Positions 63,614-64,000 of a stretch of DNA of 64,000 bases are shown here, piece by piece; within the stretch, counting starts at the first letter, position 1; every line of letters starts with the position of its first letter. Made by a program: the position numbers and the translations under genes. The stretch is from the NCBI RefSeq assembly GCF_001426345.1, contig NZ_LMEM01000013.1:124001-188000 (forward strand). The letters are read 5' to 3'. The DNA is from Devosia sp. Root436. Its GTDB lineage: Bacteria > Pseudomonadota > Alphaproteobacteria > Rhizobiales > Devosiaceae. Under the pieces are notes generated by a model. The model worked only from the letters and a program-made list of their open reading frames with translations, made no database searches and was not told where the DNA came from.

Positions 63614-64000
63614 CTAGCGCCCGAGGGCTTCCCGCATCAATTCATCTGCCGCGTCAGCCATAGCCGATTCGCGGCCCTCGCCGAAAATCGGCTCCTTGCC
63701 GATATCGAGCATGACGGGCACGGCCAGCGGCGAGATTTGCGCCAGGGGCTGGTGGACGATGTGGCCACAAATGCGCGCCAGCATATCGCCCAGCCGTTCG
63801 ATATCGAGCAGGCCGCGGGCGGCGTCGCGACGGGTCGCCTGGATGAGGATATGGTCGGGCTCGTGCTGGTAGAGCACGTCATAGATGAGGTCGGAACTCA
63901 TGGTGATCTGGCGGCCGGACTTTTCCTTGCCGGGGTGACGGCGCTCGATGAGGCCGGAGATGATGGCGCAGTTGCGGAAGGTGCGCTTCATCAGGGCGGA
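63614..64000 (-). CDS. Ligase-associated DNA damage response DEXH-box helicase, C-terminal part (cut by window edge)
   Basis: About 128 C-terminal residues of a long Lhr-like DEXH helicase: RTFRNCAIISGLIERRHPGKEKSGRQITMSSD in pieces, SDLIYDVLYQHEPDHILIQATRRDAARGLLDIERL, GHIVHQPLAQISPLAVPVMLDIGKEPIFGEG. Its adjacency to pdeM matches the four-gene ligase-associated repair module. The helicase core lies outside the window. The gene reads leftward toward pdeM. Confidence 0.85.
   Translation of the reverse strand, partial: SALMKRTFRNCAIISGLIERRHPGKEKSGRQITMSSDLIYDVLYQHEPDHILIQATRRDAARGLLDIERLGDMLARICGHIVHQPLAQISPLAVPVMLDIGKEPIFGEGRESAMADAADELMREALGR

Overview
The window reads as a stretch of chromosome from a GC-rich alphaproteobacterium of the order Hyphomicrobiales (Rhizobiales), most likely Devosia or a close relative. 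This is inferred from the high GC, GcrA, a PodJ-like polar protein, a class I lysyl-tRNA synthetase, a long-form dCTP deaminase, a SAM-II riboswitch before metZ, the TauE/TIGR02186 pair, and many short REP-like palindromes between operons. There are no rRNA genes, prophage, insertion sequences or CRISPR arrays. One tRNA gene (Gly, CCC) is present.

Layout. 1-5.3 kb: a leftward amine or amino-acid catabolic operon (N-formylglutamate amidohydrolase family, ethanolamine-type APC permease, gamma-glutamylamine-synthetase-like glutamine synthetase, aldehyde dehydrogenase cut by the window edge) with a divergent RpiR regulator and a perfect operator-like dyad. 5.3-12.2 kb: PPK2, a PhoR-like histidine kinase, GcrA, ArgD, ArgF and Hsp33. 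12.3-15.7 kb: a LuxR/LuxI quorum-sensing pair followed directly by a processive GT2 glycosyltransferase. 15.7-19.1 kb: an iron-siderophore importer (two FecCD permeases and an ATPase) headed by a strongly shortened siderophore-interacting protein and an iron-responsive operator (TGA-N9-TCA). 19.5-25.3 kb: an RbsABC-type sugar importer with its LacI regulator and operators. 25.4-29.1 kb: an ABC-F ATPase, a frameshifted remnant of a MalK/UgpC-type ATPase, a LysR regulator and a methyltransferase. 29.2-34.6 kb: the galactofuranose importer ytfQRT-yjfF and a FadR-type GntR regulator. 34.6-48.0 kb: tRNA-Gly, an HD-GYP response regulator, and a large chemotaxis operon (STAS, CheY, CheA, CheW, two MCPs, CheW, CheR, CheB, and an unusual soluble MCP-like protein). 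48.0-57.3 kb: housekeeping genes (dCTP deaminase, SAM-II-controlled metZ, an amino-acid binding protein, TerB-like, LysK, an S24 repressor, DUF952, PyrD, a NarL-type regulator). 57.4-64 kb: podJ, TauE/SafE, TIGR02186, and PdeM with its partner Lhr-type helicase (cut by the edge).

The most unusual signal is non-coding. Eight GANTC sites, the CcrM methylation target that GcrA reads, lie within 89 bp (36115-36203) upstream of the chemotaxis operon, with a near-CtrA site (TTAA-N7-CTAA) between them and the first gene. The gcrA/argD and podJ upstream regions carry the same kinds of site more sparsely, which suggests methylation-dependent cell-cycle control of chemotaxis and polarity genes. Other points of note: an inferred 28-bp frameshifting deletion splits the first MCP; its downstream paralog shares a near-identical tract with it; the ornithine carbamoyltransferase reads HDLP where HCLP is expected; and REP-like palindromes sit at many operon boundaries, one of them inside the 5' end of a binding-protein gene.
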